Source: UM-FILTER-49-7 sp964599895 (GTDB taxonomy: Bacteria > Acidobacteriota > Holophagae > Thermotomaculales > Thermotomaculaceae). From it: DNA of 32,588 bases. The translations under genes and the position numbers were made by a program. The stretch is from positions 1-32,588 of the forward strand of contig CAZRHT010000032.1 in assembly GCA_964599895.1 (NCBI GenBank), given 5' to 3'. The notes below the pieces were generated by a model that saw only the letters and a list, made by a program, of their open reading frames with translations, had not been told where the DNA came from and did no database searches. Of this stretch, positions 8,535-16,985 are shown piece by piece; within the stretch, counting starts at the first letter, position 1; every line of letters begins with the position of its first letter.

Positions 8535-8563
8535 TTGACAGGAATAGACTTTTGGCATACATT
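8535..8563 (+). promoter_or_regulatory. sigma70-type promoter of the alcohol dehydrogenase gene
   Basis: A perfect TTGACA at 8535-8540 and TACATT at 8558-8563 are 17 bases apart. The same -10 variant and spacing are found in front of the MarR-hgcAB operon. Confidence 0.7.
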
Positions 8564-8592
8564 TATAAATCATATAGTTAGCTGGAGACAAA

Positions 8593-8649
8593 ATGACAGT
8601 ACAGGCATTTTCGGTTGCAGTTGAGAATGACGGTTCCGGAGTCACATAA
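8593..8649 (+). CDS. possible 18-residue leader peptide
   Basis: A short frame starts with ATG eight bases after GGAG and ends with TAA two bases before the alcohol dehydrogenase start, overlapping that gene's Shine-Dalgarno region. It encodes MTVQAFSVAVENDGSGVT. The position would allow translational coupling. No homologue is recognised and it may be fortuitous. Confidence 0.25.
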   Translation: MTVQAFSVAVENDGSGVT

Positions 8650-8651
8650 AC

Positions 8652-9629
8652 ATGAAAGCCCTGCGTTTTGACGGCAAAAACTTGAGCCTCGGTGAGAAAG
8701 CGGTACCAAAACCCGCCCCCGGAGAGGCACTGGTTCGGGTAAAACTGGCCGGTATCTGCTCGACAGATATGGAAATTCTCAGGGGGTATGCCGGATTCAC
8801 CGGCACTCCGGGCCATGAATTTGTCGGAACAGTGGAAACGGTAAACGGCGTTGGCCAAGGATGGGTTGGCCAACGTGTCGTCGGTGAAATCAACATCGGC
8901 TGCCATGCCCCGGATTGCAGCTGGTGTAACAAAGGAATGGAGCGTCATTGCCCCAACCGGCAGGTGCTGGGCATCCAGAAAAGGGACGGTGCCATGGCCG
9001 AATACCTGACATTGCCAATACGCAATCTTTTGGCGGTCCCGGAACACCTGTCCGATGAATCCGCGGTTCTGGTGGAGCCGCTGGCCGCCGGTTTCGAAAT
9101 TCTCGAGCAGTTACACCTGCAACCCGCAATGACGGTTGCGATCCTAGGTGACGGGAAGCTGGGGCTATTGACCAATCGGGCACTGCGAAGCGCTGCCACA
9201 GCCCTGACGCACATCGGAAAGCATCCCGGCAAACTGGCATTGGCGGAGGGGCCCGGCATCACCACCCTTCTCCTCAATGAGTTGAAAAATGAACAATTCG
9301 ATGTGGTGGTGGATGCCACAGGCTCTGTCTCCGGATTCGAAACCGCCATCCGCCACGTCAGGCCCCGGGGCATTCTTGTCCTGAAAACAACGGTATCTAA
9401 TTCCAAACCCCTGGATATGACCCCTGTGGTGGTGAACGAAATCACCGTTCTGGGCTCCCGCTGCGGCCGGTTTGAGCCGGCATTGAGGGCTCTGTCCGAT
9501 GGGCTGGACGTGGAAGCCCTGATAGAAAAGCGCTTTCCGCTGGAGCAGGCGATCTATGCCTTTGAGCTGGCCGCAACACCGGGTTCCCTGAAGGTTCTCT
9601 TGGAAATGCCCCCGGGGAAAAACAGGTAA
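8652..9629 (+). CDS. zinc-dependent medium-chain alcohol dehydrogenase
   Basis: NAD(P)-dependent oxidoreductase of 325 residues in the medium-chain (GroES-like) superfamily. GICSTDME with Cys36 and GHEF with His55-Glu56 provide catalytic zinc ligands. Cys84, Cys89, Cys92 and Cys100 resemble the structural zinc loop. VAILGDGKLGLL near residue 160 is the Rossmann dinucleotide motif. The sequence is closest in feel to sorbitol/threonine dehydrogenase-like members, but the substrate is undetermined. At 325 residues it is slightly shorter than the common 340-350. It has its own promoter at 8535 and lies 88 bases upstream of the STAS gene on the same strand; co-transcription with that operon is possible. 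Confidence 0.9.
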   Translation: MKALRFDGKNLSLGEKAVPKPAPGEALVRVKLAGICSTDMEILRGYAGFTGTPGHEFVGTVETVNGVGQGWVGQRVVGEINIGCHAPDCSWCNKGMERHCPNRQVLGIQKRDGAMAEYLTLPIRNLLAVPEHLSDESAVLVEPLAAGFEILEQLHLQPAMTVAILGDGKLGLLTNRALRSAATALTHIGKHPGKLALAEGPGITTLLLNELKNEQFDVVVDATGSVSGFETAIRHVRPRGILVLKTTVSNSKPLDMTPVVVNEITVLGSRCGRFEPALRALSDGLDVEALIEKRFPLEQAIYAFELAATPGSLKVLLEMPPGKNR

Positions 9630-9717
9630 GACAACGGCTCCCGTTTCCCCGGACAAGTGAAAAAGTGATAGAATTGTTGTATCCAAAGATTGGTTAAGAT
9701 AAACGAAAGGGGGCCAT

Positions 9718-10068
9718 ATGCAGGTTGAAACCATCGTCAATAAAACCCATGTTCAGTACAGTGTTAACGGCAAACTGGATTCGGTATCGGCGCCTGAATT
9801 CGAGGAAAACGTCATCGGCCGGATGGAGACACATCCGGCCGACACGATTTTTTACCTTGAAGAGCTCAGCTACATCAGTAGTTCCGGGCTCCGCGTCTTC
9901 CTCCAGGCGGCGAAAATCGCCCGGATGAACAGTACCCGAATTGTCCTCAGCGCTATTCAGCCTCAGGTCAGGGAAATCTTCGACCTGGCGGGGTTCACCC
10001 AGTTCTTTACATTTGCCGATGACCTGAAGAACGCCGTCAGCATTCTCAAAGAAAACGCAGAAAGATGA
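9718..10068 (+). CDS. STAS-domain anti-sigma factor antagonist (RsbV/SpoIIAA-like)
   Basis: Cytoplasmic single-domain STAS protein of 116 residues. ELSYISSSGLRVFLQAAK is the helix-capping loop of anti-anti-sigma proteins, with the serine normally phosphorylated by an RsbW-type kinase; the usual Asp before the Ser-Ser-Gly is replaced by Ser. The stop overlaps the permease start (ATGA at 10065-10068), so the two are coupled. A matching HATPase kinase and PP2C phosphatase are encoded convergently at 16549-14175, which suggests that phosphorylation of this protein is the switch. The start follows AAAGGGGG. Confidence 0.9.
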   Translation: MQVETIVNKTHVQYSVNGKLDSVSAPEFEENVIGRMETHPADTIFYLEELSYISSSGLRVFLQAAKIARMNSTRIVLSAIQPQVREIFDLAGFTQFFTFADDLKNAVSILKENAER

Positions 10069-11762
10069 AACGCCCAGAGAACATCGCCTACTGGGTGGAT
10101 GAGGTTCCGCCTCCGTGGATTTCCCTACTCCAAGGGCTCCAGCATATTTCTGTTTATGCCATTTCGCTGGTTTTTCCGGTCTTAATTGTCCGAACCATCA
10201 ATGCCTCCCAGGAACAGGCCATGTTCCTGGTCAGTGTATCCATGATTGCAGGCGGAGTGGGTGTTATGCTCCAGTCAATCAAACGCAGCCCCATGGGTTC
10301 CGGCTTTCTGATCCCTCAGATCTGCGGACCATCCTTTATTCCATCCTCTCTCCTTGCGGTTCAGGTGGGTGGTGTCCCCCTGATGCTGGGCATGACTGTC
10401 TTCGCAGGCAGCTTGGAAATGGTTTTTTCCCGTTTTCTGCGAAAGATGCGGGCACTGTTCCCACCGGAAGTCACCGGCACCATTGTCACCATGGTGGGCA
10501 TTTCCGTGGTGGGACTGGCCACAAAGAATTTTGTTGGCCTGGGCGGGTCGGATACGGTGATTGAGCCGTCCGAGCTGCTGGTCTCCATCGTCACCCTCAG
10601 TACCATGGTGGCCATCAATGTTTGGACGAAGGGCAAGCTCAAGATGTTCAGCGTACTGGTGGCCATGGTGGTGGGCTATGTCCTGGCCATTTTCACCGGT
10701 GTCATCCGGCCGGAAGACCTTGCGCAGATCCGGGGGTCATCCATCGCCTGGGTTCCATTCCTTCACCATCCCGGGTGGGCCTTTCGTGGCGACATGATTC
10801 TGCCGTTCGGTATTGCCATGATCTGTTCATCGTTGAAGAGTATCGGGGACATGATCACCGCACAGAAAATCAACGACCGCTCCTGGAAGCGCCCGGATAT
10901 GGAGAACATCAGCGGCGGAATCCTGGCGGACGGCGCCGGGTGTCTGACCGCCGGCGTATTGGGCGGCATGGGCCAGTCCACGTCTTCCGCAAACCTGGGA
11001 CTGACCATTGCCACCGGTGTCACCAGTCGGCGGGTCGCCCTGTGGATGGGTGGACTCCTCATCGTGGCCGGATTCTTCCCAAAGGTTTCCGTTCTTTTCG
11101 CCGTTATGCCCCGTCCCCTGATGGGTTCTGTTTTGATTTTCGCGCTGAGTTTCATGGTTGTGGCCGGTTTCCAGATCATCACGTCCCGGATGATGGATGC
11201 CAGGAAAACATTCGTGGTGGGATTTTCCATTATTTTCGGCCTAAGCGCTGACCTTGCCCCTCAGATCTATCAGAACGTCCCCCACTGGATCCATCCCGTT
11301 GTAGCATCTTCGCTGTCCCTGTCAGCGGTGCTGGCTGTATTGCTGAATCTGCTGTTCCGCATCGGCATTTCCAGCCGGAAAACATTCAGCATGGCAGTTG
11401 GAGACTCCTCTGACACCGTTTTCCAGCAGATGGAACGCATGGGCAAACAGTGGGGTGCCCGTCCCGAAATCATTTACCGGGCCGCAGCAGCGCTGGATGA
11501 ACTGAAAGAACTGGTGGCTACACAGCCAAAACCGGCAGAATCCATTGAAGTCACCGCTGGTTTTGACGAATTCAACCTGAATTTGACGGCAAGCTATCCC
11601 GGCAGTATCCCGGAAACGGTTTCCGGAGAAGAGGCCATTTCACTCGATCGTATCCCTGAAACAGATGAGCTGGCATTCCGGATGCTGAAACGCTACCCGG
11701 ACCAGATAGAGATGGGACAGAAAAACGGACTGGCAACGGTAAAATTTCACTTCGATCACTGA
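10065..11762 (+). CDS. NCS2 (nucleobase:cation symporter-2) purine/xanthine permease with C-terminal HATPase-like extension
   Basis: Inner-membrane symporter of 565 residues, about 110 longer than usual. Residues 1-435 contain the NCS2 transport core with some 12-14 hydrophobic helices. GGMGQSTSSANLGLTIATG followed by VTSRR is the family signature and suggests uptake of xanthine, uric acid or another purine. From about residue 450 a soluble tail begins (FQQMERMGKQWGARPEII, then AALDELKELVA). Its order resembles the N-box region of RsbW-type HATPases, including the acidic residue, but the N-box Asn and the DxGxG motif are not visible, so it is probably a degenerate, non-catalytic domain. The gene overlaps the STAS gene by four bases and ends one base from the convergent SAHH-like gene. 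The transporter family is secure; the tail assignment is tentative. Confidence 0.88.
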   Translation: MKRPENIAYWVDEVPPPWISLLQGLQHISVYAISLVFPVLIVRTINASQEQAMFLVSVSMIAGGVGVMLQSIKRSPMGSGFLIPQICGPSFIPSSLLAVQVGGVPLMLGMTVFAGSLEMVFSRFLRKMRALFPPEVTGTIVTMVGISVVGLATKNFVGLGGSDTVIEPSELLVSIVTLSTMVAINVWTKGKLKMFSVLVAMVVGYVLAIFTGVIRPEDLAQIRGSSIAWVPFLHHPGWAFRGDMILPFGIAMICSSLKSIGDMITAQKINDRSWKRPDMENISGGILADGAGCLTAGVLGGMGQSTSSANLGLTIATGVTSRRVALWMGGLLIVAGFFPKVSVLFAVMPRPLMGSVLIFALSFMVVAGFQIITSRMMDARKTFVVGFSIIFGLSADLAPQIYQNVPHWIHPVVASSLSLSAVLAVLLNLLFRIGISSRKTFSMAVGDSSDTVFQQMERMGKQWGARPEIIYRAAAALDELKELVATQPKPAESIEVTAGFDEFNLNLTASYPGSIPETVSGEEAISLDRIPETDELAFRMLKRYPDQIEMGQKNGLATVKFHFDH

Positions 11763-11763
11763 G

Positions 11764-14178
11764 TCAGGACTCGTCTCCCAGTTCTTCCAGGGAAATTTCT
11801 TTATCTACCGCCAGGAGTTTTGGGGGAATCGCCCGGCCGGTTTTATGCTGTTCCACCAGCCAGCAGGACAGTTGCATCAACTGTTTCAGCACCCGGTCAA
11901 ACATCTCCGATGGCACTCCGTAGTAGAGAAAATTCACCGGCATACCACCGGCCAGAAGGTAGATGTTCCGGATCCGCTTTCCCTTTCCGTTTTCCGGCTC
12001 CATGGAGAGGCGGTATTGACTGCCCTGGATGACGCCGGTCTGGGGGTCCCGGATATCAACGGTTTCCAGCCGGACTTCCACACCGTCAATGGATGAAATG
12101 GCTCCCGAACGGATGTCCTGAAGCAGTTGAATCAGCGAAGCGAATTCCACCGTTTTAGTGGAACCGCTTGCAAAGTAAAGGTCCGGTTTCTCCCCGTTCA
12201 GCAGGAGCCAGTTCAGAAATTCACGGGACAACACGGACTTTCCTGTTACTCCCACGAACAGGTCCTTGTCTCGCAACCGCTCTTCTCCCAGTTCTTCAAT
12301 GGTTCGGGCTTCGGGGATCTCCCCTTTTCCGGGCAATTCGTCACACACCAGGTCCACACCCGCAACCCGGCCCCCGGACAGGCGATTGCTGAGTTCCCGC
12401 ATCAGGTTGGACCCGATAGCGCCTCGGGAACCCAGCACCACTACGTTCCGGTAGCACAGCATCTTCCCCTGGCCATGAAGAATACTCTCCACCGCATGAA
12501 CAATAGAGGTAGATGTCCCCATTGCCTCTTCTCCCCGCTTCAGCCTGGATACCGCGATGGTTGCCGCAGGGAAAGCCAGGTTGTGGAACCGCTTTTCAAC
12601 ATCCTGCAGGTAGTCATATCCGTTTCGTGTATGCTCCACACTGCCAGCAAAAAAAGACGCCAGCCAGCCTTTCAACTTCATTTCCTTTTCTGTAACCGGC
12701 AATTCTGCTGCAAGGGCATTCAGATCGAAATGGGACAGGGCTTCCCCGAGGGTGCGGCCCTCCAGGGAAAGCCGGTTGATTTCCGGCGCCAGATAACCCC
12801 CGTCTTCCACCAGCAGAATGGATTCGCCTTTTTTCCTGGCTTGGACAGCGTCCCGGAAAAACAGGTGCCCCGCCGTCAACCGCATAGCTGTAAAGAAATC
12901 CTTTTCACCGGTTCCAAGGGCGGTTTTCAATTCGGACAGCCGCGCAACCGGTGAATACTGGTCGGACAGGAGGTAGCTCCCCTCGATTGATGATTCGGAA
13001 CGAATGTGACGCAGGGCATGAAACTGGAAACGGTCCGCTGGCAGGGAACCGATACTTTCCAGAAAGCTGTCCGGTACCAGGCCCTGATATTTCACGAACA
13101 GGACGTGAAGAAACGGCGTTGCAAGCCGATCCATCCCGTGGATCATTCCCAGGATCTCAGCTGTCATGTGATGAATCAGGAACACGCGAACTCCGGCCAT
13201 TTCTTCTCCGGCCCCGGCTACCCAGTCCCGGACCCGGGGCATTTTGTCGACATACTCATCCATCTCCCGGATCTTCCGGGGACGATTGAAACTGATGTTC
13301 AGCACCTTGCCGCCTTGGGAAAGGTCCAGGTAAGCACTGTAACGCCGATCCTGCACGTGAAGCAGCTGGCCCGCTGCCAGATCTCGAAGCACATTCTGGT
13401 GTTCCAGCAGAAACAGCATCTTGTCCAGGAACCACCGGGTGGTCCGGTCGGAATTGTCCAGAATCATCGGAATATCTGTGTTAGACCAATGAAACTTAAT
13501 CTTCACAAGATCCGTCATCCCACCATCTTGCAGGTTCCTGAACAGGGCCTTCTGCCGCTGGGGAATCTCGTCATACTCGGTCTGCTGGTTATAGGATTCT
13601 CCATGGATGGACTGGAACAATTCCAGCACCACCCGTTCCCGATCGGGAAGAAACAGAAAATTCTCTCCCGCATCCACTTTCCGGTGGGGAATCTGTGTCA
13701 GATCCAGGCAGCGGGTATTTTCACACTCCATGGTCATCCGGAGAAAATGTGATTCAGGGACAAACTCCACTACCAGGTAGTGACTGCCAAGCCATGTATG
13801 ACCGGAAAAATGAAAAATGAGGGCTTCATGTTGATCCAGAACTGCCTCTAATTGCTCCGGATACTGCAGCAGGGAAAATGCGGCCTGCATTCCGTACTGG
13901 ATCTGTTTTCGATAAGCCGGAAAATCTTCCGCCACCGATAACCGGGACTGAAATTGAACCGTCTGGATGCCCATATCCGTCAATTCCGGGGCTATGCCCG
14001 GATCCAGGCGATGAATCACCGATACATCCGCCCGGCCCCAGACGCATTGCTCCACGATCCCATCCACAAGCTGAGCTGCCACCCGGGCCGCCCCAGGTAA
14101 CATTCGGACCTCCCGCATATCCATTTCAAGTACGGGAACGGCCGGAGAGTCCCTTAATTCTCCAGATTCTTTTTTCAT
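11764..14178 (-). CDS. uncharacterised 804-residue protein with C-terminal S-adenosylhomocysteine hydrolase-like domains
   Basis: Residues 1 to about 390 are not recognised. From about 450 the order of motifs follows S-adenosylhomocysteine hydrolase. LLVEDGG (455-461) matches the substrate-site DDGGD, and VEHTRNG (514-520) matches SEETTTG. FPAATIAVSR followed by LKRGEEAMG (536-554) matches the FPAINVNDS...KFDN segment. VVVLGSRGAIG (579-589) is the Rossmann loop, and LLAGGMPVNFLYYGVPSEMF (741-760) matches the ILLAEGRLVNL...GHPS segment. Catalytic Lys and Asp of the KFDN motif appear replaced (Arg, Glu), so hydrolase activity is doubtful. It is the third gene of a kinase-phosphatase operon and overlaps the PP2C stop by four bases, suggesting a role as output or ligand sensor. 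It is not the housekeeping ahcY. Confidence 0.8.
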   Translation of the reverse strand: MKKESGELRDSPAVPVLEMDMREVRMLPGAARVAAQLVDGIVEQCVWGRADVSVIHRLDPGIAPELTDMGIQTVQFQSRLSVAEDFPAYRKQIQYGMQAAFSLLQYPEQLEAVLDQHEALIFHFSGHTWLGSHYLVVEFVPESHFLRMTMECENTRCLDLTQIPHRKVDAGENFLFLPDRERVVLELFQSIHGESYNQQTEYDEIPQRQKALFRNLQDGGMTDLVKIKFHWSNTDIPMILDNSDRTTRWFLDKMLFLLEHQNVLRDLAAGQLLHVQDRRYSAYLDLSQGGKVLNISFNRPRKIREMDEYVDKMPRVRDWVAGAGEEMAGVRVFLIHHMTAEILGMIHGMDRLATPFLHVLFVKYQGLVPDSFLESIGSLPADRFQFHALRHIRSESSIEGSYLLSDQYSPVARLSELKTALGTGEKDFFTAMRLTAGHLFFRDAVQARKKGESILLVEDGGYLAPEINRLSLEGRTLGEALSHFDLNALAAELPVTEKEMKLKGWLASFFAGSVEHTRNGYDYLQDVEKRFHNLAFPAATIAVSRLKRGEEAMGTSTSIVHAVESILHGQGKMLCYRNVVVLGSRGAIGSNLMRELSNRLSGGRVAGVDLVCDELPGKGEIPEARTIEELGEERLRDKDLFVGVTGKSVLSREFLNWLLLNGEKPDLYFASGSTKTVEFASLIQLLQDIRSGAISSIDGVEVRLETVDIRDPQTGVIQGSQYRLSMEPENGKGKRIRNIYLLAGGMPVNFLYYGVPSEMFDRVLKQLMQLSCWLVEQHKTGRAIPPKLLAVDKEISLEELGDES

Positions 14179-16127
14179 ACGCCCCCCCTCTCATCCAGCT
14201 TTCCCGCATCCGGGCCGACTGCCAGCAGGCGCTTGACCGTCAGCATGGTAATGTCATCCGACTGAGGTGTCTCCCCTGCAAAGGCCTTCACATCGTCAAT
14301 AACCTCTTTGATCAACGCTTCTGACGGCTTTTCCTTCGAACTGGAAACCCGTTGAATCATGCGGTCCATTCCATAGAGTTCATTCGCGTCATTGAACGCC
14401 TCGTTAACACCATCGGTGTAACAGAACAGGCCATCTTCTTCGTCCAGCAGGATGGATTCCGTGTTGTATGTGGCCTCCCGCCACGCTCCCAGTGCGATAC
14501 CGGACCTGCATTTCAACTGGACAACGGCATCTCCCTGGAGCAACAACGGGGGATTGTGCCCACCGTTGGCAAAATCCAGGCGGCCGGTTTTCAGGTTCAG
14601 AATGCCCATGAACACCGTCACAAACATGGAACGGGTATTCCCCTCCGCCAGTGCGCTATTTACCTTCTTCAGCACAGCTCCCGGGGCCTGACTCGGGCCG
14701 GCAGTCGCTTTCAACAGGGTTTTCGCCACAGCCATAAACAACGACGCGGGAACTCCTTTGCCGGACACATCCCCGATCACAAAACAGAATCGGGACTCAT
14801 CCAGAAAATAAAAATCATAGAAATCCCCCCCCACTTCACGGGCCGGTTCAATCATGGCAAATAAGTCCAGGTCGTGACGGGAAGGAAACGGGGGAAACAA
14901 TTTCGGCAGGATGCCCATTTGAATGTCCCGGGCGATACGCAACTCCTGCGCCATTCGTTCCTGCGAGGCTGTGGTCTCGATCAGATTCTGAATATACTCC
15001 TTCAGCGATTGCTGCATGGTTCGAAACGAATCCGCAAGCCGTTGCAGTTCCAGGGTGGAGAATCCCGGAGGAATCGGCACATCCAGATTCCCCTCGGAGA
15101 TTTGTGCCACCACGTCTGACAGCTCGTGAATCTCAACCGTGGCCTTCCGGGAAACCAGTACAACGCCCCCCAACACGAACAACAGTCCCAGCAGACTTAC
15201 CATCAGTAGAATTCGTGTCTGCCGGCGAACAGGTTCATAGAGTTCACGTTCGGGAAGAAAAATGCCCATCGACCAACCGGTGCCATCTACCGGCTGATAA
15301 ACGACCCGGAACTTCTCATGATTTCCGAGACAGGCAACCGTTCCTTCACCGGATTTCCCCGTGATCATTTCAGTCCCCAATGCCGTCAGGGACGGGGAGC
15401 TTAGCTTCTTCGCCAGTGAAAACATACTTTCCTTCAGCACCATGGACTCGTCCCGGAATACCAGGATCCGTCCTGTCGCCGAGAGCAGCACCGCAAAGCC
15501 TGTTTCCAGAACCCGGATGGACCGAACAACATCGCGAAGCCTTTTCAGAGAAATGTCCGCAGTCACAATCCCCAGCACTTTCCCATTCGGCCGTGTCACT
15601 GGAACCGAATAAGTGGACATGAGTACATCACCGCCGCCCTTGTCAAAATAGGGTTCGCTCCACATTGCCTTTCCGGCAGCGAGGGGTTTTTCATACCATG
15701 GCATCTGACGGTAGCGGTACTGAACTGTGTCTAAGCGCCGAAAACGGATGGCGTCTCCGTCCCGGAACACATACTGGCAAAATTCACCTTGCTTACCCGC
15801 CAGAACCCCCGGTTCCAGCCCCAGTGCCATACCATATACGTCATCATTAAGCCGGATGGCCCGGGACAACACTCCCCTTATAGTGGCTTCATCCAACTGT
15901 TTTCCTAAAAGAGAAGAAGCCAGCGTCTGAGGGATATCCACAATCGGTTTCAGAATCAGGCGGATTTTCAATACCGTATTCCCAGTAAGGAGTCGTGCCT
16001 GCTGATCGGTTTGCGCTCTCAGCTCTCTGGACGCCGCCGTATGCACCACTGCCACGATAAGCGCCAGAATTGGCAAAATTGCCAGTAGCACATACCGGAT
16101 CAGGCGGCGAGACAGTGTTCGTTTCAT
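14175..16127 (-). CDS. Cache-HAMP-PP2C (SpoIIE-type) serine phosphatase
   Basis: Membrane-bound sensor phosphatase of 650 residues that should dephosphorylate a STAS partner. A first membrane helix lies at about 10-30. A periplasmic dCache sensor with WYEKPLAAGKAMWSEPYFD covers about 35-295, a second helix 306-326 and a HAMP domain 327-380. The PP2C/SpoIIE domain spans about 410-640, with EVGGDFYDF, VIGDVSGKGVPA, FANGGHNPP, YTDGVNE and DDITML carrying the metal-binding aspartates. ATG at 16127 was preferred because GGGAGG lies nine bases upstream; an ATG at 16160 would overlap the preceding gene. It is the middle gene of the operon, overlapping the SAHH-like gene. The small-molecule ligand of the Cache domain is unknown. 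Confidence 0.93.
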   Translation of the reverse strand: MKRTLSRRLIRYVLLAILPILALIVAVVHTAASRELRAQTDQQARLLTGNTVLKIRLILKPIVDIPQTLASSLLGKQLDEATIRGVLSRAIRLNDDVYGMALGLEPGVLAGKQGEFCQYVFRDGDAIRFRRLDTVQYRYRQMPWYEKPLAAGKAMWSEPYFDKGGGDVLMSTYSVPVTRPNGKVLGIVTADISLKRLRDVVRSIRVLETGFAVLLSATGRILVFRDESMVLKESMFSLAKKLSSPSLTALGTEMITGKSGEGTVACLGNHEKFRVVYQPVDGTGWSMGIFLPERELYEPVRRQTRILLMVSLLGLLFVLGGVVLVSRKATVEIHELSDVVAQISEGNLDVPIPPGFSTLELQRLADSFRTMQQSLKEYIQNLIETTASQERMAQELRIARDIQMGILPKLFPPFPSRHDLDLFAMIEPAREVGGDFYDFYFLDESRFCFVIGDVSGKGVPASLFMAVAKTLLKATAGPSQAPGAVLKKVNSALAEGNTRSMFVTVFMGILNLKTGRLDFANGGHNPPLLLQGDAVVQLKCRSGIALGAWREATYNTESILLDEEDGLFCYTDGVNEAFNDANELYGMDRMIQRVSSSKEKPSEALIKEVIDDVKAFAGETPQSDDITMLTVKRLLAVGPDAGKLDERGGV

Positions 16128-16144
16128 TCCAAAGACCCTCCCTT

Positions 16145-16549
16145 TTATTGAGAATTCCATATCAGTACCAGCCGATTCCGGTTCCCGTCTCTGCTGTATA
16201 TTATTTCATCCGCCATTTCACTTGCCATCAGGATCCCCAATCCCCCAATCTCACGGTCTTCAAGAGAAAGACCGGTATCCGGCAAATCCATTTGAACGGG
16301 ATTGAACGGAACGCCCTCATCCATAATCCGGACCTCGAACCCTCTGGCCCCGGACTCGGCCCACACCAACATATCTCCCACCCCGTCCGGATAGGCATAC
16401 CGGATCACGTTGGTCAACGCCTCCTCACAGGCCAACTCCACTTTGAACAGGCGGTCATCAGTGAGACCAGCTTCCCTTCCACGGGCCAGGATCCACGGCA
16501 ATGCTTCCCGAAGGGAATCCATGACTGCGGAAAAACGACGCTTAGGCAT
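16145..16549 (-). CDS. RsbW-like anti-sigma/serine kinase, HATPase fold
   Basis: Cytoplasmic ATP-binding protein of 134 residues. ELACEEALTNVIRYAY is the N box, IMDEGVPFNP the G1 box (DxGxPFxP) and GGLGILM the G2 box, all intact, so kinase activity is expected. Proteins of this type phosphorylate a STAS antagonist and sequester a partner such as a sigma factor; no sigma factor is encoded here. The start at 16549 was chosen because GGTGG lies seven bases upstream and the domain begins directly after it; an in-frame ATG at 16594 would add 15 residues. It is first in the minus-strand operon, 17 bases before the PP2C gene. Confidence 0.9.
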   Translation of the reverse strand: MPKRRFSAVMDSLREALPWILARGREAGLTDDRLFKVELACEEALTNVIRYAYPDGVGDMLVWAESGARGFEVRIMDEGVPFNPVQMDLPDTGLSLEDREIGGLGILMASEMADEIIYSRDGNRNRLVLIWNSQ

Positions 16550-16985
16550 TGTCCAACCACCGAAATTTGTGATGGTACCCAGAGACTGGCGCATTTGTAT
16601 CTGAAGCTGAAATGTATAGATTCATCATGCCCATAGTCTATCAGTTATGCCACATCCGGGCAAGCCTCCCGAATCCAGTCATCTAAAACCTTACTCAAAA
16701 TGTCCGGCGAAAACTCTGAAGAACATTTTAGGAAAGAAAAGAGCTTAATTCCTGACAATTTTTATATTGAGTCAACAATTACCGGAAACGCCCAATTGCT
16801 TACCGAGGGAAACTGGCCGGCATATAGTGCCCGCATCTTTCAGAACTGTTTCCCGGCTGTAACAGAATGTAAAATCTAAGGAATTATGCTATGATTTTAT
16901 AAATCAGTTTTTGTTATCGGAATCGCTTGTGGAAACGGAAAAATATCATTTCTTTTTCCCGTTTCAATAAAAAAGGGGAGGGAAC
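16550..16985. other. intergenic region between divergent kinase operon and DUF3592 gene
   Basis: About 436 bases with no convincing gene. It must hold the promoter of the minus-strand kinase operon and that of the DUF3592 gene, but neither matches consensus well. It contains the second copy of the 35-bp repeat at 16838-16872, then an AT-rich stretch leading to AAAAGGGGAGGG before the DUF3592 start. Confidence 0.6.
16838..16872 (+). repeat. exact 35-bp dispersed repeat, copy 2
   Basis: Identical to 8463-8497 over 35 bases and in the same orientation; identity stops abruptly at both ends. It lies about 115 bases upstream of the DUF3592 gene start. Confidence 0.85.

Noticed and set aside
8436..9047. 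203-residue open frame on the minus strand
   Set aside because: It lies opposite the alcohol dehydrogenase gene, whose protein has clear zinc and Rossmann motifs; the minus-strand product has no recognisable domain.
12127..12954. 275-residue open frame on the plus strand
   Set aside because: It runs antisense to the SAHH-like gene, has no Shine-Dalgarno site and a composition typical of a shadow frame (rich in His, Gln, Pro).
13006..13752. 248-residue open frame on the plus strand
   Set aside because: Antisense to the same 804-residue gene and without any domain; the operon on the minus strand is supported by stop-start overlaps.
11764..14178. Housekeeping adenosylhomocysteinase (ahcY)
   Set aside because: The protein is nearly twice the length of AhcY, diverges at catalytic positions and sits in a kinase-phosphatase operon.
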